A stretch of 46,661 nucleotides of DNA from Marinobacter sp. DY40_1A1 (GCF_016597815.1 NZ_VCHA01000009.1:1-46661); one strand, 5' to 3'. Counted from the first letter of the stretch, positions 16,490-26,257 are shown. Numbers and translations: made by a program. Notes: generated by a model from the letters alone, not told the origin.

Positions 16490-19234
16490 GTGAGCACCCG
16501 GTACCTGGAGAGTTTATTTAATCCTGCTTCGATCGCTGTGATCGGGGCGTCGGAACGTGCTGGCAATCTTGGTGGTATGGTGTTGCGAAATCTGATGAGC
16601 AGCGGCTACCCGGGCAAGCTTTTAGTGGTCAACCAGAAGGACTACGACAACGTCCATGGTGTGCCCTGTGTCAGAAAAGTATCGAAAATGGAGTTCTCGC
16701 CAGATCTCGCCATTGTGTGTACGCCGCCAGAAACCGTTGCAAAAACCATAAGGCGATTGGGCGAGGCAGGGGTGCGTACCGCAATTGTGATGACCGGAGG
16801 CATGTCCCGTACTCATAGCAAAACCGGCCAGCCGCTGATGTACTCGGTGCGTGATGCAGCAAGGGAAACCGGAATCAGGGTGCTGGGACCTAACACGATA
16901 GGTCTGATGGTACCGGCGAGAAACCTCAATGCTACCTATGCGCACATGGGCACGTTGCCCGGCCGTGTGGCCTTTGTTGGCCAGTCTGGCACCATTGCCA
17001 GTTCGGTGATCGACTGGGCCTTTGCCCGGGGGGTTGGTTTTTCCTATTTCCTTACCCTTGGCGACGGTATGGATATCGATCACGACGATCTCATAGATTA
17101 TCTTGCCCAGGATACCCAGACGCAAGCCATTCTCTTGCACATTGAGCATATTCCCAATGCCCGGCGCTTCATGTCTGCCGTGCGCGTCGCCTCCAGAACC
17201 AAGCCTGTCATCGCTGTTAAATCCGGGCGAGTACCAGAGTCAGAATGGATGACCCATGAACTGCCTGCGGGCATCCGACGCAGTGACCCTATATACGACG
17301 CCATGCTCCAGCGTGCGGGTGTTCTTCGGGTAGACGGTCTTGGGCAAATGTTTGATGCTCTGGAAACGCTCACGCGGATGCGCCCACTGCGCAGAGAGAC
17401 TCTCGCCATCATGGCCAATGGCGTAGGGCCAGGTGTATTGGCTGTAGATCGCCTTGCGGATTTAGGCGGGGAGCTTGCCAGTTTGTCAGAAGCCAGCATT
17501 GGCGCTCTGGCCGAGCTTCTGCCTGCTTACTGGACACGCAAAAACCCTATCGACCTTAACTACGACGCATCTCCGGAGCTTTATGGCAAGGCGATAAAAA
17601 TTCTGGCCAAGGATCCCGAAGTAGCCAACGTGCTTGTGTTGTACGCACCCAGCTTGACAGAAGACAGCCTGCAAATTGCCGATGCGGTAGTGCAGGCTGC
17701 AAAGGGCACGCGATTGAATATCTTTACCTGCTGGCTTGGGCAGAGCACGGTCATGGAGGCGCGTGATGAGTTCTATCGTGCGGGATTGCCATCCTTCTTC
17801 AATCCGGAAAAAGCCGTTGTAGCGTTCATGCAGCATGTGCGGCACCAGAGGCTCCAGCGTTTGCTGAAGGAAACTCCCGAATCTTTCACTGACCATTTCT
17901 CGGACCATACGAAAACTCGCCGAGTAGTCATGAATGCATTGCGTTCTGGCCGTTTGCACCTTTCCAGCAAAGAAGCTCGGGAAGTGGTTCGTGATTACGG
18001 TATCAACACCATTGAGACGGTTTACTGTGACGATGTAGAGGAGGTGCTTGAAGCCTTCTCCATTGAGCGCCGCCCGGTAGACGTTACGATAGTGCACGAG
18101 CAGGCCTGTCACCCATTTGCAAAACTGACCGTGGCGCAACGCCGCCATAAGGCGACGGTGCAGAAGCTTAGCAGTGAGGCTGCAATCATTGATGCCTGCA
18201 GTTTTCTGATGGAGCAGTACCAGGAATACTTCCCCGAGAGCGGTTTTCTCGGCTTTGCCATGCAGCACTCCTACCAACATGTTGGCGGTATTGAGTTCAG
18301 CGTGGGTATAACCAGAGATGCCCAATTTGGGCCTCTGGTAGTCTGCGGAGCATCTGGTGCCCATGTCAACGTAATGACAGACCGGCAGATTGCGTTGCCG
18401 CCGCTCAATATGGTTCTTGCCCGGGAGTTGTTGCGCCGTACTTATATGTACAAGCTTCTAAGGGAGCATAGCCTGAAGCCCGAAACGGATATACGAGCGG
18501 TGTCTGAAACACTGGTAACCCTCTCCCAGATTGTGATCGATATACCTGAGATTCGTGGGTTAGAGATATCCCCCCTCTTGTTCAACGATCAGGGCGCTGT
18601 CGCAGTTAATGTGGCGATCAATTTGTCTGAAGCGCCGGGGCAGCCGATTATTCAGCCCTACCCAAGGGAGCTTGAAGAATGGCTGGTATTGCCCAAATCC
18701 GGCCGCCGGGTGATCATTCGTCCGGCTCTGGCTGAGGATGAGCCGTCGCATCGTGAGTTTCACGAACTGCAATCCCCTGAATCTATCCGCTATCGTTTCT
18801 TTCAGTACCGCAAACACTTTTCACGGGAGGACGTCGCTCAGATGGTACAGATCGACTACGACCGGGAGATGGTGTTCATCGCAAACGCGCCAAAAGAGGA
18901 TGGAGAGGGCGAAGAAACTCTGGGCACAGTAAGAACCTGGACAGACGCGGATAACCTGCGATGCGAATTCGCGGTAATGGTTCACGACAAAATGAAGGGT
19001 GAAGGTCTTGGTGTGGCGCTGATGCAGAAAATGATCGATTACTGCCGTGCCCGTGGCACGGTGGAAATGGTGGGTGATGTGCTGGCCGACAACCGGCCGA
19101 TGCTGCAACTGGCGGAGCACCTGGGTTTTGAAATCAAGTACAACGTTGAAGAAGAAGTGATGGATTTACGGTTAGTGCTGAACGAGCCGGAAAACGATTG
19201 GCAAAAAGAGCGGTTAGGCAAGTATACCCACTGA
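16490..19234 (+). CDS. Pat/YfiQ-type protein lysine acetyltransferase (NDP-forming acyl-CoA synthetase-like plus GNAT)
   Basis: A 914-residue multidomain protein. A CoA-binding Rossmann domain (about 5-135; IAVIGASERAGNLGG) is followed by succinyl-CoA-ligase-like domains (about 145-460), an ATP-grasp-like segment (about 480-700) and a C-terminal GNAT domain (about 735-900). The GTG start has AAGGAGAG eight bases upstream at 16477-16484. Length and order match E. coli PatZ/YfiQ, which acetylates acetyl-CoA synthetase and other proteins; the synthetase part is regulatory there. The HDAC-like gene is divergent from it. A 12-bp perfect hairpin spans the stop codon. Confidence 0.9.
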   Translation: MSTRYLESLFNPASIAVIGASERAGNLGGMVLRNLMSSGYPGKLLVVNQKDYDNVHGVPCVRKVSKMEFSPDLAIVCTPPETVAKTIRRLGEAGVRTAIVMTGGMSRTHSKTGQPLMYSVRDAARETGIRVLGPNTIGLMVPARNLNATYAHMGTLPGRVAFVGQSGTIASSVIDWAFARGVGFSYFLTLGDGMDIDHDDLIDYLAQDTQTQAILLHIEHIPNARRFMSAVRVASRTKPVIAVKSGRVPESEWMTHELPAGIRRSDPIYDAMLQRAGVLRVDGLGQMFDALETLTRMRPLRRETLAIMANGVGPGVLAVDRLADLGGELASLSEASIGALAELLPAYWTRKNPIDLNYDASPELYGKAIKILAKDPEVANVLVLYAPSLTEDSLQIADAVVQAAKGTRLNIFTCWLGQSTVMEARDEFYRAGLPSFFNPEKAVVAFMQHVRHQRLQRLLKETPESFTDHFSDHTKTRRVVMNALRSGRLHLSSKEAREVVRDYGINTIETVYCDDVEEVLEAFSIERRPVDVTIVHEQACHPFAKLTVAQRRHKATVQKLSSEAAIIDACSFLMEQYQEYFPESGFLGFAMQHSYQHVGGIEFSVGITRDAQFGPLVVCGASGAHVNVMTDRQIALPPLNMVLARELLRRTYMYKLLREHSLKPETDIRAVSETLVTLSQIVIDIPEIRGLEISPLLFNDQGAVAVNVAINLSEAPGQPIIQPYPRELEEWLVLPKSGRRVIIRPALAEDEPSHREFHELQSPESIRYRFFQYRKHFSREDVAQMVQIDYDREMVFIANAPKEDGEGEETLGTVRTWTDADNLRCEFAVMVHDKMKGEGLGVALMQKMIDYCRARGTVEMVGDVLADNRPMLQLAEHLGFEIKYNVEEEVMDLRLVLNEPENDWQKERLGKYTH

Positions 19235-19260
19235 AGCTATTCACTGAGAGCTTCAGTGGG
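19227..19260. terminator. Strong hairpin spanning the pat stop codon
   Basis: CCCACTGAAGCT (19227-19238) and AGCTTCAGTGGG (19249-19260) form a perfect 12-bp stem with a 10-base loop. The pat TGA (19232-19234) is inside the left arm. Neither side carries a run of T, so it is an atypical terminator or an mRNA-end stabiliser in the 42-base gap between convergent genes. Confidence 0.5.
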
Positions 19261-19276
19261 GTTGAGGCCTGGAGGC

Positions 19277-20203
19277 TTACTCTTCGATGAGGGCGGAACG
19301 ATCTTCCCCGCCCAAAGCTTCCAGTAAGCCTGGAATCAGTTTGGACAGTTCCAGAGTCATGAGGCTGAACGCAGCATCAAACTTGGCGACAGCGTCATCC
19401 ACATCTACATCATCGAGTTGATCCTGAAGTGTTTCCCCAAACTTCAGCCGGCGAATGCCCATTTCCTCATCGAGAACAAAGGATACGTTGTCGTCCCAGG
19501 TAAGTGCCAGCTTGGTCACTTCCATGCCGGCATTCAGGTGGTTACGGATTTCGTCCGCTTTCAAATCCAGTCCTTTGCAGCGAACCACGCCGCCATCTTC
19601 GGAAGGATCCTTCAGTTCGCACTCATCGCCTAAAACCACACTGGCAGGCAAGTCGATGGACTCGTTCAACCAGCCAGTAAATGTAAAGATTGGAGCTTGC
19701 TCCAGAGCGGGCGGGCGTACAGGCAGAGAGCCCAGGCTTTTGCGCAGTGATGAGGCCAGGTCTTCCGCCTGTTTTGAGGAGCCTGCATCAACAACCATAA
19801 AGCCGTCTTTCGGTGCCAGATACGCAAAGCTGCGTCGGTTCTTGGAAAATGCATGGGGTAGCATTTCCAGCATAACCTGCTCTTTGATCTCTTCTTTCTC
19901 TTTGCGTCGAACCTTGCGGCCTTGCTCGATCTCGATGGCTTCGGCTTTTTCTTCCACCGCATCCTTTATTACCGGCCCAGGCAGGATTTTCTCTTCCTTG
20001 CGCAGAGCAATCAGGTGATAGCCATTAGCACTGTGAACAAGTAGTTCACCGTGTTTGCCCAGTGGTGGAACCCAGCCCTGGCGAGCGGTTTCTTGTGGAC
20101 CACAGGGTTTGAATGCATCGCCGCTGAGCTTTTCTTCCAACTCTTCAGCAGAAATATCAAATGGCTTGGTAAAACGGAAAACGCGGGCATTGCGAAACCA
20201 CAT
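19277..20203 (-). CDS. rdgC: Recombination-associated protein RdgC
   Basis: A 308-residue protein beginning MWFRNARVFRFTKPF, a family signature, with the conserved GWVPPLG segment and a highly charged helical region (EKAEAIEIEQ and RRKEKEEIKEQ). Length matches E. coli RdgC (303). RdgC forms a ring-shaped dimer that encircles DNA and limits RecA loading in the nucleoid. It follows the DUF2788 gene by 19 bases and is the last gene of the leftward run starting at mtaD. Confidence 0.97.
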   Translation of the reverse strand: MWFRNARVFRFTKPFDISAEELEEKLSGDAFKPCGPQETARQGWVPPLGKHGELLVHSANGYHLIALRKEEKILPGPVIKDAVEEKAEAIEIEQGRKVRRKEKEEIKEQVMLEMLPHAFSKNRRSFAYLAPKDGFMVVDAGSSKQAEDLASSLRKSLGSLPVRPPALEQAPIFTFTGWLNESIDLPASVVLGDECELKDPSEDGGVVRCKGLDLKADEIRNHLNAGMEVTKLALTWDDNVSFVLDEEMGIRRLKFGETLQDQLDDVDVDDAVAKFDAAFSLMTLELSKLIPGLLEALGGEDRSALIEE

Positions 20204-20222
20204 CAGGCTTGATCCTTGTCTT

Positions 20223-20423
20223 TCATATTTGGATAACTTCTACGAGCACGGTTTTGACGATAAAGCCGAAAACACCAGCACCCAATACTGTAAAAAGGGC
20301 GATAGTACCAAACTTTCCGGCCTGTGATTTTTTTGCCAGGTCCCACACAATGAAACCCATCCAGCCAATAAGGCCTGTCAGAAACACCACCATGGCGATC
20401 TGGGAAAAAACTGCTTCGTTCAT
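20223..20423 (-). CDS. DUF2788 small membrane protein
   Basis: A 66-residue protein with two membrane helices (about 9-28 and 41-63) joined by a short basic loop, WDLAKKSQAGKFGT. This loop and the overall pattern are typical of DUF2788, whose function is unknown. It lies between yaaA and rdgC on the same strand with short gaps, so it is likely cotranscribed. Residue composition fits an inner-membrane hairpin with both ends on the periplasmic side. Confidence 0.85.
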   Translation of the reverse strand: MNEAVFSQIAMVVFLTGLIGWMGFIVWDLAKKSQAGKFGTIALFTVLGAGVFGFIVKTVLVEVIQI

Positions 20424-20447
20424 GATTTGCTCCGAGCTTAATCTGGA

Positions 20448-21218
20448 TTAGTGTTCATCTCGCAGGAAAACCCAGTTATTTTTGTCGGATTGGTCTTCGC
20501 TGAAATAATAACCATCAAGGTCGAATCCCTTGAGGTCGTTTGCATCGGTAATACGATTCAGGATGGCGTAACGGCACATAAGGCCGCGGGCTTTCTTGGC
20601 GTAGAAACTGATCATCTTGTACTGACCGTTCTTCCAATCCTTGAATTGGGGGGTGATTAGCCGGCCTTCAAGGTCTTTCTTCTTCAGACTTTTGAAATAT
20701 TCGTTGGATGCCAGGTTCACCAATACTTCGTCGTCGCTCTTCAGCAGGCGATTCATTTCCCGGGTAAGGCTGTCCCCCCAGAATGCGTACAGATCCTTGC
20801 CCCGTTTGTTCTCAAACTTTGTGCCCATTTCCAGCCGATAGGGCTGCATGAGGTCAAGAGGTTTAAGAATGCCGTAGAGACCGGACAACATGCGCAGATG
20901 CTTTTGAGCAAAGTTGAAATCCTGCTCACTGAAGCTTTGTGCGTCCAGCCTGGTATACACGTCACCTTTGAAAGCCAGAACAGCCTGGCGCGCGTTCTTT
21001 GGAGAGAAGGGAACTTGCCAACTCTGAAAGCGCTCGGCATTCAATTGGCCCAGCTTGTCGCTGACGCTCATCAGATTGCTGATTTGGTGGGGCTCCAGCT
21101 CTTTGAGCTGATCAATCAGCTCGCAGGCATCGTCCAGGAAATCGGGCTGGGTATAGGTTTCCGTAGCCAGCGGGCTCTCGTAGTCGAGGGTTTTAGCGGG
21201 TGAGATAACCATCAACAT
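20448..21218 (-). CDS. yaaA: Peroxide-stress protein YaaA (DUF328)
   Basis: A 256-residue protein starting [17 protein letters not shown], the YaaA signature, with the conserved [15 protein letters not shown] and [22 protein letters not shown] segments (written here as separate short motifs). In E. coli YaaA lowers free intracellular iron during hydrogen peroxide stress. No metal-binding cysteine cluster is seen. It follows the glutaredoxin-like gene by 13 bases, and the two may share a redox role. Confidence 0.96.
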   Translation of the reverse strand: MLMVISPAKTLDYESPLATETYTQPDFLDDACELIDQLKELEPHQISNLMSVSDKLGQLNAERFQSWQVPFSPKNARQAVLAFKGDVYTRLDAQSFSEQDFNFAQKHLRMLSGLYGILKPLDLMQPYRLEMGTKFENKRGKDLYAFWGDSLTREMNRLLKSDDEVLVNLASNEYFKSLKKKDLEGRLITPQFKDWKNGQYKMISFYAKKARGLMCRYAILNRITDANDLKGFDLDGYYFSEDQSDKNNWVFLRDEH

Positions 21219-21231
21219 GTCAGATAATTCC

Positions 21232-21465
21232 TCATTGCAGAAACGTGAGTAACTGTTCCCGGGTAAATGGCCAGTTGAGTTCGCGCCCGGTATCCTTGCG
21301 CCGGAGCACGGGGATTCGTGTACCGTAACGCTCTACCAACTCTTCTGATTGCGCAATATCCACCACATCCACCGGTATCGGTACGGGCATGGGAGTGCTG
21401 ATCAGCAGGGCTTCGGCCAGATCACACAGATGACATTGGGACGTAGTATAAAAAAGCAGTTCCAT
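21232..21465 (-). CDS. Glutaredoxin-like (DUF836) thiol protein
   Basis: A 77-residue thioredoxin-fold protein. The active-site pair is C12/C15 in SQCHLCD and the cis-proline is in TRIPVLRR. This matches small DUF836 glutaredoxin-like proteins, which may reduce disulphides or glutathione adducts; the partner is not known. Its ATG overlaps the stop of the upstream SDR gene at base 21465, so translation is coupled. Confidence 0.88.
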   Translation of the reverse strand: MELLFYTTSQCHLCDLAEALLISTPMPVPIPVDVVDIAQSEELVERYGTRIPVLRRKDTGRELNWPFTREQLLTFLQ

Positions 21466-22214
21466 TATTTGGGCTGGGCGTCCAGTTTCTGGCCATTAAT
21501 GCCCGCGCTGTCACTGCCCATCAGATACAGATAAACAGGCATCAGTTCTTCCGGTGCCGGGTTCTGCTGCGGATTTTCTGCCGGGTAGGCATGGGCTCGC
21601 ATATTCGTTCTTGTTGCACCGGGGTTCAGGCTATTAACACGTACATTGTTATGTTTGTCGCCCAACTCGTCGGCTAGCAACTGGCTCAGACCTTCGACTG
21701 CAAATTTGGAGACCGCATAGGCACCCCAGTAGGCTCGCGCCTGACGGCCAACACCAGAGGACGTGAAGATAACCGAGGCAGCATCGGATTTGCGCAGCAG
21801 GGGAATCATTGCCCTGCTCATCAGAAACGGTGCCGTGGCGTTTACATGCATGACCTTGTTCCAGATTTCCGGGTCGTACATTTCCACCGGGCTGCGGTCA
21901 CCCAGGATTCCGGCGTTGTGGAGAAGGCCATCGAGCTTGCCGAAGTTGTCTTCCAGAGTCATCGCCAGTTCTTCGTAATCTTTTACAGCGGCGCCCTCGA
22001 AGTTCATGGGCACGATAGCCGGCTTAGGGTGGCCGGCCGCCTCGATTTCGTCGTAGACCGATTCCAGCTTGCTCAGAGTTCGGCCAACAAGGATGACAGT
22101 GGCGCCATGAGCTGCATAGGTTTTTGCGGCGGTACGGCCGATTCCGCTGCCCGCACCGGTAACCAGAATAATGCGGTCTTTCAGAAGATCAGCGGGTGCC
22201 TGGTAATCTTGCAT
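21465..22214 (-). CDS. yciK: YciK-family short-chain oxidoreductase
   Basis: A 249-residue classical SDR with the nucleotide loop TGAGSGIGRTA (about 20-30), LLHNAGILGDRSP, and an active-site YAVSK. The RDRI-type start (YQAPADLLKDRIILVTGAG) and the SLNPGATRTNMRA segment after the active site are typical of YciK. The substrate is unknown. The gene starts 63 bases from the mupP stop and its stop overlaps the glutaredoxin-like start. The yciK-mupP-ubiG order is shared with Pseudomonas. Confidence 0.9.
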   Translation of the reverse strand: MQDYQAPADLLKDRIILVTGAGSGIGRTAAKTYAAHGATVILVGRTLSKLESVYDEIEAAGHPKPAIVPMNFEGAAVKDYEELAMTLEDNFGKLDGLLHNAGILGDRSPVEMYDPEIWNKVMHVNATAPFLMSRAMIPLLRKSDAASVIFTSSGVGRQARAYWGAYAVSKFAVEGLSQLLADELGDKHNNVRVNSLNPGATRTNMRAHAYPAENPQQNPAPEELMPVYLYLMGSDSAGINGQKLDAQPK

Positions 22215-22277
22215 AACCTGTCTCCGTAGCAGACTGGGAGTTCATCAGAGTTTAAAAATGCTCGTTCTAGCAGCGCG

Positions 22278-22940
22278 CTATTGTAACAGCTTTGCGAGAT
22301 CGTTCACGGTGTCAGCGATCATGTCGGCTTGCCACAGGTCAACGGTTTCCGGCTCTTCGATATACCCATATCGCACGGCGATGGTTTTCATGCGGGCATT
22401 GCGACCGGCCACTATGTCTCGTTCGTGATCGCCCACATAAACTGCCTGCTCAGGTTCTGCACCAATTTGCTGGCACGCAAGAAACAGGGATTCCGGATGA
22501 GGCTTGCGATCGGTGACATGATCCGGGCATACCAGCGACGCGCAGCGCTTGGCCAGACCAAGGGCCTGAATCAGGGGGGCGGCGAAACGTACCGGTTTGT
22601 TGGTTACGATTCCCCAGGGAATTCCTCGCTGCTCCAACGACTCAAGCAAAGAATCCATGCCTTCAAAAAGGCGGGTTTCAACGGCAACGCCCGCTTCGTA
22701 AAGATCCAGAAAGGCGGTGTGTTTGGCAAGGTAACCCGGATGTTCAGGCTCCAGCCCAAAGCCTACACGCACCATGGCCCGGGCTCCGTTGGAAACGGAT
22801 CGGCGTATGTGCTCTGCTGGAAGCGCCGGGAGCCCCTCCATTTGGCGCAGTTCGTTCAGGCAACGAATGAAATCCGGCGCTGTATCGATCAGAGTGCCGT
22901 CCAGATCAAACAGAACGGTTGATAGTTGCTCAGTCTTCAC
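22278..22940 (-). CDS. mupP: HAD phosphatase, probably MurNAc-6-phosphate phosphatase MupP (Gph-like)
   Basis: A 220-residue HAD subfamily IA enzyme. The nucleophile motif is [11 protein letters not shown] (D12, D14), motif II/III lies around VTNKPVRFA, and the metal aspartates are in YVGDHERD. The fold alone would be annotated phosphoglycolate phosphatase. The position between yciK and ubiG, however, is that of Pseudomonas MupP (PA3172), which dephosphorylates MurNAc-6-phosphate in the AmgK/MurU cell-wall recycling route. The gene overlaps ubiG by 11 bases. AmgK and MurU are not in the window, so Gph remains possible. Confidence 0.8.
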   Translation of the reverse strand: MKTEQLSTVLFDLDGTLIDTAPDFIRCLNELRQMEGLPALPAEHIRRSVSNGARAMVRVGFGLEPEHPGYLAKHTAFLDLYEAGVAVETRLFEGMDSLLESLEQRGIPWGIVTNKPVRFAAPLIQALGLAKRCASLVCPDHVTDRKPHPESLFLACQQIGAEPEQAVYVGDHERDIVAGRNARMKTIAVRYGYIEEPETVDLWQADMIADTVNDLAKLLQ

Positions 22941-23646
22941 GGGTATCCCTGGCGTGCATCAGGTAGTTTACGTCCACATCCCGGCCCAGCTTGTAGGAGC
23001 GGGTAATTGGGTTGTAGGTCATGCCGGTAAGCTCGCGCACATCCAGGCCGGCATGGCGCAGGTGGTCTGACATTTCTGAGGGCCGGATGAACTTCTTCCA
23101 CTCGTGCGTGCCCTTGGGCAGCATGTTCAGCACGTACTCGGCACCCACAATGGCAAACAGGAAGGATTTGGGATTCCGGTTGATGGTTGATACAAACAGG
23201 TGCCCACCGGGCTTTAGCAGTGCAGAGCAGGCTTTGATAACAGAGGCCGGGTCAGGCACATGCTCCAGCATTTCCAAGCAGGTAACGGCATCGTACTGGC
23301 CTGCGTGTTCCGGATCGCGGGCCAGTTCTTCCACGGTGATTTGCTTGTAGTCCACCTTGATTCCGCTTTCCAGGCCGTGCAATCGCGCTACAGCCAAGGG
23401 TGCTTCGCCCATGTCTATGCCGGTTACATGGGCGCCGCGCAGAGCCATGCCTTCAGATAGCAATCCGCCGCCACAGCCAATGTCTGCCACCCGCTTACCC
23501 GCGAGGGAGACGCGTTCATCGATGTAGTTGAGGCGCAACGGGTTAATGTCGTGGAGAGGCTTGAACTCGCTGGTGGGGTCCCACCAGCGGCTAGCCAAGG
23601 CTTCAAACTTGGCAATCTCGTTACGGTCAACGTTCTGGTTTGTCAT
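22930..23646 (-). CDS. ubiG: Ubiquinone O-methyltransferase UbiG
   Basis: A 238-residue class I SAM methyltransferase that performs both O-methylation steps in ubiquinone synthesis. Family features are the [11 protein letters not shown] start, SAM motif [17 protein letters not shown] (about 50-65), [13 protein letters not shown], and a conserved C-terminal region for membrane contact ([12 protein letters not shown]). It ends inside mupP by 11 bases. The gap to mtaD is 35 bases, so all four are likely one transcript. Confidence 0.97.
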   Translation of the reverse strand: MTNQNVDRNEIAKFEALASRWWDPTSEFKPLHDINPLRLNYIDERVSLAGKRVADIGCGGGLLSEGMALRGAHVTGIDMGEAPLAVARLHGLESGIKVDYKQITVEELARDPEHAGQYDAVTCLEMLEHVPDPASVIKACSALLKPGGHLFVSTINRNPKSFLFAIVGAEYVLNMLPKGTHEWKKFIRPSEMSDHLRHAGLDVRELTGMTYNPITRSYKLGRDVDVNYLMHARDTRED

Positions 23647-23681
23647 TGTGTGCTCTACCTGATCAATCTATCGAAATATGG

Positions 23682-25022
23682 TTAGACAGCCTGTTGCTCG
23701 CGGATCTTATCAGCCCATTCTTCTACGCGGAGCATGAGGTCCGGCACGTCAATACGCGTCAGTTTGCCATCCTGTACCTGAGGTACGCCGTTAATCCAGC
23801 TATGGGTTACCGCGCGGCCGTGGTTGCTGTACACAAGATGAGACGCAGGGTCGTAAACCGGCTGAATAAAAGGATCGCTCAGGTCGATGGCAATAATGTC
23901 TGCCAGCTTGCCCGCCACCAACGAACCCAGTTCGTGCTCCCGTCCGAGTGCTTTTGCGCCATTGAGCGTGGCCATTTGCAGTGCCTGATGAGCAGAAAGT
24001 GCTGCGGCATCATTGGCAACGACCTTGGCTATCATAGCGGCTGTTCGGGCTTCACCGAACAGATCCAGATCATTATTGCTGGCGGCACCGTCTGTGCCTA
24101 TGGCGAGATTAATGCCGCGTTCCATGAGATTGTGAACCGGGCAAAGCCCGCTGGCGAGTTTGAGGTTGGATTCGGGGCAGTGGATAACATGCGTGCCGGA
24201 ATCCGCAAGCAAAGCAATGTCTGAGTCGCTGACCTGGGTCATGTGAACACACTGGGTTTTAACGCCCAGAACGCCAAGTTTCGCAAGCCGTTTGATTGGG
24301 CGTTGCCCATGCTTTTCCTCAGCCTCTGTTACTTCGAATTCGGTTTCATGCAGGTGAAGCTGAATGCGAGCGCCGGTTTTTTCCGAGAGGGCGACAGCGC
24401 GGCTCAGTGGTTCGTCAGATACAGTATAGGGCGCATGAGGGCCAATGGCGGGCATGATGTAGGTGTCGCCTTTCCACGCATTGATCAGTGCTTCGCCTTT
24501 GCTCAGGTAGTCATCTGGCCCCGCGCCCCATACGGTGGGGAAGTCCAGAAGAGGGAAACAGATTTGCGCGCGCATGCCGGTATCATGAGCCATCTGGGCC
24601 ACAATCTCTGGGAAAAAATACATATCTGAAAATGTTGTTGTGCCGGTTCGCAGCATTTCCGCCATGGCCAGCTGTGTGCCGTCGGCAATGAACTGTTCAC
24701 TCACAAAACGGCCTTCTGCAGGCCAGATATGGTCGTTAAGCCAGGTCATCAAGGGGAGATCATCCGCCATGCCCCGAAACAGCGACATAGCCGCATGGCC
24801 ATGCATATTGATTAGCCCGGGCATAACCACATGGTTGGGAAGGTTGATGGTCTCTCGCGTATGAAACTCGCGATCTGCCTGTGCCGTGGGCAACACAGCC
24901 GCAATCCGGCAGCCCTGAATAATAACGGCCTGATGCTCAAGCACCACTCCGCAGGGTTCAATTGGAATCAGCCAGCGAGCATTGATGCGAATATCGGCTG
25001 CGGTGATAGTATCTGCCGTCAT
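23682..25022 (-). CDS. mtaD: 5-methylthioadenosine/S-adenosylhomocysteine deaminase (TRZ/ATZ amidohydrolase)
   Basis: A 446-residue amidohydrolase with the zinc pair H74/H76 in INMHGHAAMS, a third His in LHLHETEF, a fourth in CVHMTQ, and the catalytic Asp in GTDGAASNND. I start at ATG 25022, since the upstream frame to 25076 reads into the divergent promoter region. In Pseudomonas the equivalent gene (PA3170) encodes methylthioadenosine deaminase, giving methylthioinosine. The divergent neighbour mtnA acts further along the same salvage route, which supports this specificity over guanine or triazine hydrolases. Confidence 0.88.
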   Translation of the reverse strand: MTADTITAADIRINARWLIPIEPCGVVLEHQAVIIQGCRIAAVLPTAQADREFHTRETINLPNHVVMPGLINMHGHAAMSLFRGMADDLPLMTWLNDHIWPAEGRFVSEQFIADGTQLAMAEMLRTGTTTFSDMYFFPEIVAQMAHDTGMRAQICFPLLDFPTVWGAGPDDYLSKGEALINAWKGDTYIMPAIGPHAPYTVSDEPLSRAVALSEKTGARIQLHLHETEFEVTEAEEKHGQRPIKRLAKLGVLGVKTQCVHMTQVSDSDIALLADSGTHVIHCPESNLKLASGLCPVHNLMERGINLAIGTDGAASNNDLDLFGEARTAAMIAKVVANDAAALSAHQALQMATLNGAKALGREHELGSLVAGKLADIIAIDLSDPFIQPVYDPASHLVYSNHGRAVTHSWINGVPQVQDGKLTRIDVPDLMLRVEEWADKIREQQAV

Positions 25023-25107
25023 TAACCCTACCTTGCAGTGCCGGCGACGAATGGGATTGTGCCCGTAGAAGTGCACAAGTGCGCCGAACGATAAAATGTA
25101 GCCCGGA

Positions 25108-25124
25108 AGTATAACCGTTATACT
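25108..25124. promoter_or_regulatory. Perfect 17-bp palindrome between mtaD and mtnA
   Basis: AGTATAAC (25108-25115) and GTTATACT (25117-25124) are exact inverted copies around one C, in the 137-base gap between two divergent genes of one pathway. It is a candidate shared operator; both strands also contain TATACT, so overlapping -10 elements are an alternative. Confidence 0.5.
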
Positions 25125-25159
25125 GCCCGTTTTCAGCGTTGTGAAAGCGGAGCCAGACG

Positions 25160-26257
25160 ATGAATAATCCCAAAGAATCCCCTTCTTTACATACCCCTTG
25201 TTCTGATCCGCGATCGGCAGGCACGGTTGCCCTTCGGTGGCAGGGGGCCAGACTGGAATTACTGGATCAGCGGCTGTTACCAGCTCAGGAACACTGGATA
25301 ACCCTGGAGACCGCAGCCGGTGTCGCGCAAAGCATTCACGACATGGTGGTGCGCGGAGCCCCGGCGATCGGTATCAGTGCCGCATATGGGGTAGCACTGG
25401 CTGCCCGGAAGGCTGAAGGCGACGACTGGCAAACTGAGGTCAAAATGGCTATCCGGGAGTTAGCGGCTTCAAGGCCAACGGCTGTGAATCTGTTCTGGGC
25501 CTTGCAGCGAATGGAACGGGTGCTTGAGGGCTGTGCAGCTCTGGATGAAGCCCGGCAGCGGCTGGAGCGTGAAGCCGTTGCTATTCACGAGGAAGATCTT
25601 GCAGCAAACCTCGCCATGGCAGATCACGCCCTCGAAGCAATGGGGCTTTCTTCTGGCAACCCTTCACCTGTTTCGGTTCTTACCCACTGCAACACAGGCG
25701 CGCTTGCAACTGGAGGCTACGGCACCGCATTGGGCGTTATCCGCCGGCTGCATGAGAAACAGCTGCTAAAACAAGTGTACGCGGATGAAACGAGGCCCTG
25801 GCTGCAGGGTAGCCGCCTTACTGCGTGGGAATTAGTGCGGGATGGTATCCCGGTAACTCTGAATGCGGATGGCGCAGCGGCAGCGATTCTTGCAGCGGGT
25901 GAGGTACGGTGGATCATCGTGGGTGCCGACCGGATTACCGCTAATGGCGATGTGGCCAACAAAATTGGCACCTACAGCCTTGCGGTATTGGCACGGCATC
26001 ACAAGGTCGGATTTATGGTTGTGGCACCCTCCAGCACCGTGGATATGGCGTTGAAATCAGGTGCAGAAATCCCGATTGAAGAGCGGGACGGCAAAGAGGT
26101 TCGAGAGATAAGAGGCATTGCACTGGCACCGGAAGGCGTGCCTGTGTTCAACCCGGTGTTCGATGTAACGCCTGCAAACCTGATTGATCTGATCGTAACG
26201 GAAAAAGGCGTGGTTCAGAATCCGGGTGCTTCAGGAATGCACGGGCTATTTGGCTGA
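25160..26257 (+). CDS. mtnA: Methylthioribose-1-phosphate isomerase
   Basis: A 365-residue eIF2B-related isomerase that turns methylthioribose-1-phosphate into methylthioribulose-1-phosphate for methionine salvage. The active cysteine C177 is in [17 protein letters not shown] and the catalytic D257 is in [18 protein letters not shown]. The substrate loop VRGAPAIG is also present. With MtaD, methylthioadenosine can be deaminated and phosphorolysed to the MtnA substrate; the needed phosphorylase is not in the window. The last 12 bases overlap the convergent helix-turn-helix gene. Confidence 0.97.
   Translation: MNNPKESPSLHTPCSDPRSAGTVALRWQGARLELLDQRLLPAQEHWITLETAAGVAQSIHDMVVRGAPAIGISAAYGVALAARKAEGDDWQTEVKMAIRELAASRPTAVNLFWALQRMERVLEGCAALDEARQRLEREAVAIHEEDLAANLAMADHALEAMGLSSGNPSPVSVLTHCNTGALATGGYGTALGVIRRLHEKQLLKQVYADETRPWLQGSRLTAWELVRDGIPVTLNADGAAAAILAAGEVRWIIVGADRITANGDVANKIGTYSLAVLARHHKVGFMVVAPSSTVDMALKSGAEIPIEERDGKEVREIRGIALAPEGVPVFNPVFDVTPANLIDLIVTEKGVVQNPGASGMHGLFG

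Noticed and set aside
17486..18364. 292-codon minus-strand frame inside the pat gene
   Set aside because: It is a shadow of pat codon usage; the sense frame is recognisable and continuous.
25023..25159. SAM riboswitch ahead of mtnA
   Set aside because: The gap is short, and apart from the 17-bp palindrome it shows none of the conserved SAM-aptamer stems.
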